Source: Chrysomallon squamiferum (taxonomy: Eukaryota > Mollusca > Gastropoda > Neomphalida > Peltospiridae). From it: 55,000 nucleotides of DNA. The notes beneath the pieces were generated by a model, which was not told where the DNA came from, did not search any database, and saw only the letters and a program-made list of their open reading frames with translations. Of the stretch, positions 26,503 through 37,286 are shown one piece after another. Within the stretch, counting starts at the first letter, position 1. The number at the start of each line of letters is the position of its first letter. The DNA is taken from contig CM022679.1 in assembly GCA_012295275.1 (NCBI GenBank), forward strand, positions 16,530,842 to 16,585,841. The letters run 5' to 3'. The translations under genes were made by a program, and so were the position numbers.

Positions 26503-26573
26503 TAGAAGGAAGAGGAGGAACAGGAGGATGAGGAGTATTCTAACGATAACAGTAACCAAAGTGAAATAAATGA
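26503..26573 (+). other. Possible acidic exon
   Basis: After a ttattatttag acceptor, one frame reads KEEEEQEDEEYSNDNSNQSE and runs to a gtgtatgt donor-like site near 26574-26580. It lies just upstream of the conserved palindrome peptide block at 26836. It may be an exon of an unrecognised small gene or chance purine-rich sequence next to (TTA)n. Confidence 0.25.
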
Positions 26574-26835
26574 ACGTGTATGTTTCCCACTTGTTTAACT
26601 TTGTATTCTAAAATGTTCTTTTATAATCTCCTACGAAAATTAAGTACCCCATTAGCCAAAGAATGTAAAACATAATTCCACTGTAATCCTTAATGAAATA
26701 TTTTTCATAAACTTAAATAAATTGAAATAACAAATTCTAAAAAGAAAACATTATTCAGATATTTAAATTGAATTAAAATTAATTATTAGACTATTTTTTT
26801 TACGTACTAGTTAAAATAAAAAGTATTATTTTCAG

Positions 26836-26934
26836 AAACAGAAAAGAAGAGCCAATGGAAGTGGACGGAGTGGATGACAGAGACATCCAATCTATGCAGG
26901 TCGATCCATTCGGAAAATTCATGTTACTGTGCTG
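26836..26934 (+). pseudogene. Exon-like block, peptide EVDGVDDRDIQSMQVDPFGK (left palindrome arm)
   Basis: After a tattttcag acceptor, one frame reads NRKEEPMEVDGVDDRDIQSM, continues QVDPFGKFMLLC and stops at a TGA near 26932-26934. The reverse-complement copy at 27852-27769 encodes a clearly related peptide (LEVDNVEDCDIQPMQVDPFG), so the reading frame rather than just the DNA seems to have been kept. Relative to its partner, this copy lacks one base near 26856, so the residues before the conserved part are in different frames. The parent protein is not recognised. Confidence 0.35.
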
Positions 26935-27768
26935 AATGAACAGGTATATAAATAAAATGTACATTTCTCTTTATTTTGTTTAACCGAATATTAGTTACCT
27001 GAAAGAGAACAATTAAGAAAATGAAATTCATATTTTACATGTCTGCTTTTTAGAAAATACTTTTTCTTATGGGTCGGATTGAACGCGGCAGCAGGCTAAA
27101 ATTCTGAAGGGTTTTTGCTGTAGCAAGCGTAGCACAGACGGACACTGACAAGGTAAAATTTCACATATTCTGTAACAGTCGTAATGTCTAAATTTCAGTA
27201 TTGTAAACAGCACGAGTTCCCTTTCTGTATCACCGTGGATTCTTTTTTTCTAAATAGTTATTTTGACAAATTTATATTATTTTTTAAACTTGTGAGCAGA
27301 AGTCATAGTTTTTTTAAAATATTTGTCATATTTTTAATAGCAATGAGAAAAATAAGTATTTTCCTTTTTTACCTCAGCTCTCCATAACAAGAAAGGAGAC
27401 AATCTGGGGAACCCTGTTTAATCATGTTCGAGGACAAAGGTTTAAATGGAATTGTTTCTTGTGTTGAGCAATGTTCGTTTCCGAGTTATTTTATATATAT
27501 CAGAATATTGCTAATTCTGTTAACTACATAATGAAACCTTTTAATTAGAGTTTGACTGCTGATAAAAAATAACAACAACTGAACAGTATAAAACATTAAA
27601 TTTAAAGCTTATTTACACTTACAACATACATTTTATATAACAAATTAACAAATACATCTAAGTAGGATTAGTATTAAAATGTATTTTGTTGACATTTGCA
27701 AATATATAAAATATAGCAAACTGCCTACACGTCTACACACCTGTCTGTTCAAAATAATAACACGAGCT

Positions 27769-27852
27769 TTCCAAATGGATCGACCTGCATCGGTTGGATG
27801 TCGCAGTCTTCCACGTTGTCCACTTCAAGTCGGCTCTTCTTTTCTGTTTCTG
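27769..27852 (-). pseudogene. Exon-like block, peptide LEVDNVEDCDIQPMQVDPFG (right palindrome arm)
   Basis: On the minus strand, after a tttcag acceptor-like site, the frame reads QTEKKSRLEVDNVEDCDIQP and then MQVDPFGKLV, stopping soon after. It is the inverted partner of 26836-26934. Differences fall largely outside the conserved VD.V.D.DIQ.MQVDPFGK pattern. It is probably a duplicated terminal exon or its remnant. Confidence 0.35.
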
Positions 27853-28476
27853 AAAACAACGCATTTGAACTCGTATTTTTAAAAATATTCTTCCGTGAAT
27901 AATTATTAGAATATGTTTTTCAAATTAATTATTTAAATATATTTCGCTTCAGTGATATTGTTATTGTTCAGTTAGGTCTGATTACCCACTCCATCTGAAA
28001 TAGACCATTAAGCATAAAAATATATCATTAGTTGAAAGGTGAATGATACTTCAGCTTCGTAATTGGAGTAGTACATTGAGAAGACTGAGGAGATTATGAG
28101 AGAACACTGTAGCTATCCATTTGAAACTTATTTGTTCGTTTCAGTGTTTTGCCAAAACCAGTGTCAAATTTTTATCAGTTACAAATAAAGGTTATGATTT
28201 TATTCTGTTCAATTGATCATGTATTTGTTAGTATGAAACATATTACACTAAAGGAACAATCATATCCCAGAATATTTTCTGATCATTCACTGCTGCTGCG
28301 GGTTAGTCATGACGGCATAGATTAGTACTGAAAAAGTGAAAAGTAAAAACATATGTAACATTTACCCAAACAATGAAATTATTGCTCGACGTCAACGTTA
28401 GCTTTTTAAATAACATCAATTGAAGATCAAAACTTTTCTCCTATAATAACGATAGTGTAACGAAGGTACATATGAA

Positions 28477-28484
28477 TGACGTCA
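28477..28484. promoter_or_regulatory. CRE-like TGACGTCA in right palindrome arm
   Basis: Mirror partner of the site at 26224-26231. Confidence 0.35.
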
Positions 28485-28886
28485 TCAGACAGTTAGTAGA
28501 TATTTGTCAATTTGATACTATGTCTGTCCGAGACCATAGATCAGTATTGAAACAAGCGAAAAGTAAAACGTCTGTTGTTGTGAATCACCTCTACTCGTCT
28601 TATTTATTTATTTATATTTCAGCGAAATTAGTCAAAGAATTACTGAATTAAAGCAGTGTAAGAGATCAATTTATTTAAAATAATAATAATAATAATATTC
28701 TTGAAATGAAATTTAAATGAGGAAATATGAAAAAAAGTATATACATAAAAAGTAACTTCTACAAAAAAAAAAACATTATTCAGTTTATTTTATTATTAAA
28801 ATAAAATAGAAAATAAAATAATCTAAATTGTTACCGATAATATTTCACGATTATTTATTTAGTTTTAGTATATATATATATTTTTT

Positions 28887-28957
<71 letters not shown>

Positions 28958-29235
28958 AAAAATAAAATAAAGTCAAACTATTTCCAAACAGCACTGATTG
29001 TCGAAATATAAACTGTCCATAGATTTAACACGTAAATACAAAATATATTCTTTAGTTATTAAAAGGTTTACTTTAATTAAAAGCAAGAATTAACTCTGTG
29101 TAAAGCAGTAACTGCGACACTACTACTTTATCCTCTTCACAAGCGTTATGTTCTTTATTTTTATTTTTAAAATTTTAACTACTAATAATATCTTTTCTTT
29201 TAATAATAAAAATAATAATAAAGTCTGAAAATATA

Positions 29236-29277
29236 TGACGTCACGATACTAATCGTACTGTGACGTACGTGACGTCA
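29236..29277. promoter_or_regulatory. Pair of CRE-like TGACGTCA sites upstream of gene D
   Basis: TGACGTCA at 29236-29243 and again at 29270-29277, with a half-site-rich tgacgtacg between them, 380-420 bp upstream of the gene D start codon. CREB/ATF control is inferred from the motif alone. Confidence 0.45.
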
Positions 29278-29655
29278 ACAAAAATTTTGTTTCCTTTATT
29301 ATTATTAATTTTTTAAGCAATGTTGTTGGAAAAATGTGGTTGCATATTTCTGGCAGAAATTATTCATTGCTTAATTTCATCTAATGGGGACAGAGACGTT
29401 TACTGTGTAAAATGTTTTAATTTATCAGTACTATTTATCTATTTCTAACACATTATCTGTTTTGACAACGAAGACGACGTATATGAATAATACCAACAAA
29501 TCTACAGATTGTGCAAAGATTTTTCTTTCACAGAGATCTGGTTTCTTATATCACTTATCTCAGCGTCCTTTTAACAAGATTATAAAAATCTCAAAACAAA
29601 CAAAGTATAAAAAACATTTTCAAATTGGATTATTCGTCAGGTTTCATTCCTTCCA

Positions 29656-32600
29656 ATGTTATACGTAGACGCTTGTAACATCATTATGGCAGTGACTGTT
29701 CGAATCATGTTTTTTTGCCACTCAATATTGTCCTACTGGCGTGTCGGTTTTGCCTATGGTGAATCACCGGTGTTGCTTCTTCTATTACTTGTTTCAGTTC
29801 AGATTTTTGAGGCATTTTATACGATTGTTAAATTCAAAGGAGTCGAAAATGATAAGTAAGTCACATTTAAAATTCGAATCAAAGTACAAAATAATGCATT
29901 ATATTGTTTGGAGAGTTAAACATTAAGATCGAGCACAATAATTCAAAACTCGGTACGACTTCATTTTATTTACATAAGTAATTCACTGATAAAATTTTCG
30001 GTTGTGTGCATTATATTCCATATGGTGTAGGTTACCTGATATGTTCTGTTAAACTGATGAGCATTTCAAAGGTAGAACTTTCAGCTGACATCTTATATCT
30101 AAATATCTATATCTGTATCTAAATCTGTATCTACCTATGTATCTACACACACACACACACACACATATCTAATATTAGATGTTGGCGTGCAGTAGGGTTT
30201 CTCAAACTTTTTTATATTCCTGGAACCTGTAGAAAAAAAAGCGAAAACTAAAGTCCAAAAACATTTGACAAAAATAAATAAAAGCAAATAAATAATAACT
30301 TAGCATTGTGCTAACCAATTTGTTATTTTTTCTTGTAACACTGTTTAAAAACCTCTCTGTTTAGACTAGTCAAGTAAGTATTAACTTCAGAAATGAAAAG
30401 TAACGTTTGAATCTGACATTATGCTGCTATTTAAAAGTGTACACCTATAAGCAATTCCAGAAACACTGATTACAGTTCTAAGCGACAATGACGTTCCAAA
30501 TATAACTTTTAAAATCTAATTTTTGATATTTGTAATTTTTATAGTTTTGTTACTTTTTATTTCTAGTATTCTTTTAATTCAGTTCTAACAATATGTGAAA
30601 TTATAAGCAATGATATAATATTTCTGTAGAAATAAAATAGCGCAAAAAATAAAAATCCATTATGAACCATATTAATGTTCATACTTCTTAAAATATTTGT
30701 CTCGTCTCAGCACTGGTTATTTATAATTTCAGATATCCTTGTTGTGCTTAATTTTTTTTATTATTCCCTGGGTTTTTGGATGTTTGTCTGTATATTTGTT
30801 TCTGTAATATGGTTTTATTTTGTTTGTTTGTTTGTTTGTTTGTTTAGGTTCCATTGCTGTTGATTGTAAAATTACAGAGGAATTATCTATGTGATCTTCA
30901 ATCATAGTTATGTACGACGCATAAAAATATGCTGGACGTATGTCCTGAAACAAAACATTTCTGTTGTTTTGTATTATTATTTTATTTATTTATTTAATTT
31001 AATTTTATTTATTATTCGTTTTGATTTTAATATTAACAAAAACAATACCACAATTATCAAGACCGTAACTAACAATAATAAGAACAACAGTGGTAGTAGA
31101 TGTAGTAGTAGCGCTAGTAATAGTAATGGTAGTAGTAATAATATTTGTGACTATTGACATTTCAGGTTCTGTATCTGTTTCTTATGCTACATAATAAGCA
31201 CAGTCCCAGCAGTCTGCCTGCTAGAAATGGACAAACTAAACCAATATAAAACCCTCGAACGTAATAGAGAGTCAAGCGATTTTGACATGAAAGTGAAAAA
31301 ACAAGAGGTAAGAGAGAAACTGATATAATTCTAAAAGGTTAATATAACAAAACATCGTCATCATCATCAACCGCAAAACAACAACACCACCAATAATAGT
31401 TGTTATTGTTGTAATTATTTTTCTTCTTCCTTCTCTTCTTCTTCTTCTATTCTTATTCTTCTTCTATTGTTATTCTTCTTCTTATTATTATTATTATCAT
31501 CATTATTAAAAAGTTAGCACTTAGTAGAAAAATAAATACCAATAAAATTGTAATGGATTCTGTAATTATTAATTCGATTTAAATATAACAAAACAAATTT
31601 GACGGACATAAATGACCTAAGAATAATATTTTACGTACTTTACGTACGTGTATAATATAAACAGATAAAACAGAGGCAGTGTTGTTATGAATAGAATTGG
31701 ACGTTACAAACGTGCTGGTGTTCATTTTTAGCAAGGAGTCGCCCATGTTATGTCTCTAATTTCTGTACTTTACGCAACTTTACTCAGCACGGCCGTAGAA
31801 GGACGTCTGCTTTTTAAAAGTACTTAGTAGCAGCAAGGTGACTGATTGGCAGAAGCCTTTTATGTCCATGTTGTTTTATACACGTTTGTAATGGGGATTA
31901 AAACAGTTAGCGGGGTTGTTTCAAATGCTGAGTAAATTAATGTCAGCAACGTACATTCATCATGAGTTATCTTCCATTAATTATCTTCTAGTAAATGATT
32001 CAAGTTATGAATAAATTATATATTAGTATCGTATAGTATAGTATAGAACAGAACAGCACAGTACAGTATGGTATGGTATAATGTGATATAGTATAGTACA
32101 GTACAGTACAGTACCGTACAGAACGGTATGGTATGGTATGGTATAGTATGGTATGATGTGATTTAGTATAATATAATATAGAATAGCATAGTATAGTATA
32201 GTATAGTATAGTATAGTATAGTATAGTATAGTATAGTATAGTATAGTATAGTATAGTATAGTATAGTATGGTATGGTATACTATAGTATTGTTTGGTATA
32301 GTATAGCATAATAGAGTATAGTACAGCATAACATAGAAAAGCACAGCATCTTTTAATATATATTATTAAAATAGAATAAGTAGAATAGGATATAATGTAA
32401 TAAATTATTATTATTTTACGATTGTTGTTGTTGTTTGTATTATTATTAATATTATTATAATCATTATTGCAGGCTTTGATACCACTTAAAATTAAGCCAG
32501 ATATCTGGGTTAATGTTATAGAACAAGGAATGCTGTTTCTCATAGTATTCGGACGACTGATGCTCCCCAGAGGAAAATTATCACGCGAGCAACTGTCACA

Positions 32601-33042
32601 ACTTTTACTTATCCAAGTCACGATAGCTTCCGATAGTTCTGACCTCTTTGTTCTGTTCAACGAAGAAACTGTGCGAAAGGACAAATCCCTGACGGTTGCC
32701 ATTCTGATCATCTGGTGTTTTAGCATGATTCTCTTCTGTCTTGTTCTCACATCCATCAAGAACGCGTGTGAGGAAATTATAGGCACTTTACTGTACTTTC
32801 TGCTACAGAACTGTCCTTATCTTTGTATTAGGATGTACGTTTTAGTTCATTATAGTTTGGTGACTTATGGTCTCCTTTTTTTCATATTCAAAAATATTTT
32901 CTTCACTATTCTTCTTCTATATAGGGTATATGCCCTGGTATTAGAAAGACATCAGTTCAACACAGCGGCTAAGAAGCAAAGGGAATTAAATGAGCTGCGA
33001 AAGCATTTAAAAAGAAAGCACAAAAAAAGAGAATCAGCTTAG
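29656..33042 (+). CDS. TMEM26-like: TMEM26-like multi-pass membrane protein D (three exons, short-loop class)
   Basis: Exons 29656-29855, 31166-31307 and 32473-33042 encode 303 residues, with intron phases 2 and 0. Donors are gtaagt and gtaaga; acceptors are catttcag and attattgcag. Exon 1 starts MLYVDACNIIMAVTVRIMFF and has SYWRV, ending GVENDK with Lys at the junction. Exon 2 is FCICFLCYIISTVPAVCLLE with no sequon in its loop. Exon 3 starts ALIPLKIKPDIWVNVIEQ, then LPRGKLSREQLSQLL, FSMILFCLVLTS, a very short link, LQNCPYLCIRM and a last helix. The tail is strongly basic (ELRKHLKRKHKKRES). The start codon is the first ATG compatible with family alignment. Gene C is the closest copy, in divergent orientation. 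A partial duplicate of exon 3 lies at 34853-35091. Confidence 0.84.
32024..32345. repeat. (GTATA)n pentanucleotide satellite in gene D intron 2
   Basis: About 320 bp of GTATA/GTATG/GTACA units, most uniform at about 32180-32265, ending about 125 nt before exon 3. The long Ile/Leu/Tyr/Thr-rich minus-strand frames here are artefacts of this repeat. Confidence 0.93.
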
Positions 33043-33071
33043 ATCTCTTTTAGGATCGGCTTTCTCTGTTG

Positions 33072-33077
33072 AATAAA
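33072..33077 (+). terminator. Poly(A) signal AATAAA of gene D
   Basis: AATAAA 30 nt after the gene D stop codon. Confidence 0.6.
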
Positions 33078-33261
33078 GATTTAATCACATACAGGTTTTC
33101 CATCAAGTCTTCTCGAATCTATTCAGTGAAATATATGATCGCCTTTAAGACTTATTTCCAGTTACGCTATGTAACGAAATGAAACACACACGTGAGCGTG
33201 CGAGCGCGCGAGTGCACACACCTAAGTAAGAAACAGTCTACGTAGAAATATACAATACTGT

Positions 33262-33351
<90 letters not shown>

Positions 33352-33372
33352 TATATATAGCGCCTATATATT

Positions 33373-33454
<82 letters not shown>
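33262..33454. repeat. (CT)n-(TA)n-(CT)n compound microsatellite
   Basis: CT tract at 33262-33320, TA tract at 33321-33358 and a second CT tract at 33377-33454. Confidence 0.97.
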
Positions 33455-33458
<4 letters not shown>

Positions 33459-34852
33459 TTCCTCCATAAATAAATAAATAAATAAATAAACTGAAGAAAA
33501 AAAAATAAGATGTCTTGTTTTTCGTTATTGTTGATTTTTATTAAAAACAAATTCATTTTTTTTTACTTATTATTTATTTATTAACAGTTTTGATTTGTGT
33601 TTGCTATTTTGTTTTTCCTTTGTAAATTCATGATATTTTGTCACCTATCTAATGCAATTTTGCTAATATTCTGAGTTTATCTAAATGTGACTACAGTCTA
33701 CGCTGACGTTGTCCCCAGTGACCCCCTTGTCTCCAGCACATAGAAATGACATCATAATAAAATGGAGAACGAAATCCTCTTCTCATATATGTTATTCTCA
33801 GTTTAAACAGTGATTGCTAATTGAAACATCGTATGTGAAAATCAGATGATACTACTGCACATGAAACATGCAGTAATCTTTATTACCAACGTCATTTTTT
33901 TTAGTGGTTTGTAAATTTTATCTATATTCATTTTACTAGTTATACACAAATACTCGTTCGTCCTATTAGCGGTACTTAAAAACTACTATCTTTATTATTC
34001 AATAGTGTCAATGTGAAAGTAAACAATATTAAAAAACTACAACTACAACAACAATATTAATATTAATAATAAATTTATATACACATATAATTATCTGATT
34101 TCTTTAAAGGTTAATAATTTTGTCTTATTAATTTCACAATTCGCCATTCAAAGATCACCCTAAAATACACCCCACCCTAACCGTAAGGTAAGAACAAATT
34201 TGAAATTAATCCATAACCTACATTTGTGGGTGTGTATGTTTGTGCGCGCACGTCTATTTGTCTATTTGCATAGGGCTTCACATGAACAAATACATACAAA
34301 GCTGTCTAAAAAGTTAGTACAAGCAGAGGTTCATTTTGACAAAATAACTGGAGAAAACTTTATATAATATTAATTTCGCGTATTCAGTTATTTATTGATT
34401 TTATTACTGTTATTATCATTTTTCATCATCATTTTTTATTTATTTATATATTTGTTTATCTACTTATCTGACTATCTGCCTACCTATTTATCTAGTTACA
34501 TCTGACTACTTAGCCTACCTGTTAATCTATCTATCTAGCTATCTATCTATTTATCTATCTATCATTATTTATTTATTTATTTATTATTACCATTGTCAGT
34601 TTTTGCAGACAGACTTATTAATGATTTGAGCTTCATCAGTTTAAAGCAATAATATTTATTTTCTATGTATTGGCGATATTAGTGCGTTTTTGTGTGTATA
34701 TTTGCTACATGTATGCATGTATATGTTGTATATGCTTTTGTAGGTTCCAGAACATGTGTGTATGGTATGTGCATGTGTGTGTATATATATGTGTGTGTGT
34801 GTGTCTGTGTACGTAGATGTGCATGTGTTTGTATATGTACATGTGTGTATGT
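33455..34852. other. Intergenic region downstream of gene D
   Basis: AT-rich unique sequence with short GATA/TCTA-type repeats near 34510-34590 and TG-rich sequence from about 34690. No gene seen. Confidence 0.5.
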
Positions 34853-35091
34853 GTGTATTATTATTAATATTATTATAATTATTATTGCAGGCTTTGATAC
34901 CACTTAAAATTAAGCCAGATATCTGGGTTAATGTTATAGAACAAGGAATGGCTGTTTCTCGTAGTATTCGGACGACTGATGTTCCCCAGAGGAAAATTAT
35001 CACGCGAGCAACTGTCACAACTTTTATTTATCCAAGTCACGATAGCTTCCGATAGGTCTGACCTCTTTGTTCTGTTCAACGAAGAAACTGT
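34853..35091 (+). pseudogene. Partial duplicate of TMEM26-like D exon 3
   Basis: Nearly identical to the end of intron 2 and the first ~200 nt of exon 3 of gene D (about 32440-32672), including the ttattgcag acceptor at 34882-34890. An extra G at about 34950 (ggaatggctg versus ggaatgctg) shifts the frame before the LPRGKLSREQLSQLL core. There are a few other substitutions. The match stops at gaagaaact, where the parent continues gtgcga but this copy reads gtaaga, a consensus-like splice donor. The fragment lies within TG-rich sequence with gtgtgtatgtgt on both sides. It is a recent segmental copy that cannot encode the parent protein. Confidence 0.88.
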
Positions 35092-35160
35092 AAGATGTGT
35101 GTATGTGTATTTATATATGTACGTTTATGTATTTTACATATATACGTTTGCGTATATTCA

Positions 35161-35207
<47 letters not shown>

Positions 35208-35523
35208 TGGCTTTGTTGGTTTTGCTCTAACAGTAACGATAAATAAAAAAAAAAAAAAAGGAACGATAACTCCTCGACTATTAAAAGTTAAATAACTATT
35301 CTTTGATTTCCATTTATTCGCTATTCAGTTTGCTGAGACATGACGTAAACAGTCACACAGATATGGTCGGATAAAGTAAACATATATATATTAATCTTGT
35401 TAACTTATTTATCTGACACTGAGCTGCAGATAACTGTTAAAGAATTCTAAGTCTGCCAAATAATAAATTAACGTGTTTTGCTGGCCTCCATTTTCTTTTT
35501 CTTTTAATAATAACAACAACAAC

Positions 35524-35561
<38 letters not shown>

Positions 35562-35836
35562 TAACTGATACTTAATAATCTATGTTACAATCTGTCATTT
35601 TAAACAAATGTAAAGTATAACAATAGTGGATCAAACAAACAGGGCTAAATAAAGTCTGTGTTTTCCGAATGATGCTGTTATTTGTTTCTGAAGACCAGTT
35701 TTTGCTACAGTTTTCCCTTTTGTTTCTTTATTTTATTTCGAACACAGACATAAAAAAGGAAAGTGAAAAACTCTTAAATACAACAAGCATATTAAATTCT
35801 GTTTATTTTATTATCCTCATTCTTCTTCTTCTTCTT

Positions 35837-35933
<97 letters not shown>

Positions 35934-36014
35934 ATTTTAGTGTATAAAACGTATTCGTATCTTTATTGTCGTACCTTATTATTATTATTATGAAAGGTTG
36001 AAGTATTTCTGTTT
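35092..36014. other. Intergenic region between the exon-3 fragment and gene E
   Basis: Contains (GA)n at 35165-35203, (TAA)n near 35525-35565 and a compound (TTC)n-(TTA)n-(TAG)n block at 35820-35935. No gene seen. Confidence 0.55.
35962..35967 (-). terminator. Poly(A) signal AATAAA of gene E
   Basis: The minus-strand AATAAA lies about 80 nt past the current stop of gene E and about 50 nt past the stop reached in the alternative frame. Confidence 0.5.
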
Positions 36015-36045
36015 CTAGTTTACTGAAAGAGATTTTGATGCCTTT

Positions 36046-37253
36046 TTATATTCGTAACATAAAACAATAACTCTGTACAAAAGGAGGATCGTTACAAACA
36101 CGTTTTTGAAAGTGAAGAACAAGGATGCTGTAGGTAATCAGTGTGTACCGTATTACTGCATATAAACGCACGCACAGAAACGGACAGTCTTGAAGAATAA
36201 ACGTAAGAAGAATACTGTACACCTCCTGTTTCGAACTTTCGTTGGCAGTGAGACCCATGGTGAAGAGCATCATGCTGACGGACCACACTACAAAAATACC
36301 AATCGTCAGTGACCGATCCTGTCTGATGGGCGTTTCGTCAAACAGAACGAAAAGTTCAGAAGTGTCGGACGCCAAACCGATGTATACGAACAGAAGTTGT
36401 GAAAGCTGGTCACGTGACAGCTTCCCTCTCGGCAACATCAGTCTCGCCAAGACCATGAGGAACAGCATCCCTTGTTCGATGACGGACACCCAGATGTCTG
36501 GGACAAGAGTAACTGGTAAGGTAACCTGCAACATTAATGTAGATTTGGATTAATGTACAAATTACACTTCCATCGATATGCGAGAAATATTAAAGACAGA
36601 ATATATAGCATCGACAAAATAGTGATATGTATTTATGGTAGGTCAAAGATAACTATCTAGCGTAAAAATATAAATGAATAAAATAACTTGCGAATTATTA
36701 ATTTGTATACATGTGTGTGCGTATAATGTAATGTATATTGGTGTGTATATAGAAAGACAGACAGACAGACAGACAGATAGATAGATATATAGATAGATGG
36801 ATAGATAGATAGATATATAAATTGACTGATAGATATACAGACAGACAGACAGCTGATATACATCAAAACAATTTAGTCCAGTAGATACAACGTGATCGTG
36901 AAATAATAAATAATAGCAGTAGCAGTAGTAGTAGTAGTAGTAGTAGTAGTTGTAGTAGTAGTCGTAGCAGTAGTAGTAGTCGTAGTGGTAGTAATAATAA
37001 TAATAAAATACTTTTATAAATAATTTAAATGATTTAGCAACTTACTCCTTCTATAGGTATTAGTGACTCGAACGTTTCGTTCTGACTTTGGTATATTTCT
37101 GTATAGCGATCCAGTCTGTTCATTTCTAACAGACATATGGCAGGGATAGTACTCAGCAAATAGCAAGCGAAACAAACACAAAACCTAGAAGCACATTACC
37201 AAAACAAAATAAATAGAGTTTCTTTAAGGTTATTTTTTTTTCATTTATTTAAC

Positions 37254-37286
<33 letters not shown>

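Larger units (their letters stand above)
26211..28500. repeat. Imperfect palindrome (inverted duplication) centred near 27350
   Basis: Two separate blocks have reverse-complement partners that share one centre. Block 1 is 26211-26330 with 28383-28500, for example ttttgatcttcaa, aaaaagctaacg and tgacgtcat. Block 2 is 26836-26935 with 27769-27852, for example tgcaggtcgatccatt and cagaaaagaagagcc. The midpoints fall at about 27352 and 27348. Sequence between the blocks and in the centre has diverged. Confidence 0.75.
24160..29655. other. Shared upstream region of divergent genes C and D
   Basis: This 5.5-kb stretch has no complete gene that I can support. It contains an imperfect palindrome with arms at about 26211-26330/28383-28500 and 26836-26935/27769-27852, a ~70-bp direct repeat (25672, 28309, 28517), five CRE-like TGACGTCA sites, a (TTA)n tract at 26440-26502 and another near 28915-28955. 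Small exon-like pieces with an acidic peptide are noted separately. Confidence 0.55.

Noticed and set aside
32000-32786. Long minus-strand frames opposite gene D
   Set aside because: One is the (GTATA)n repeat. The other is the antisense shadow of exon 3.
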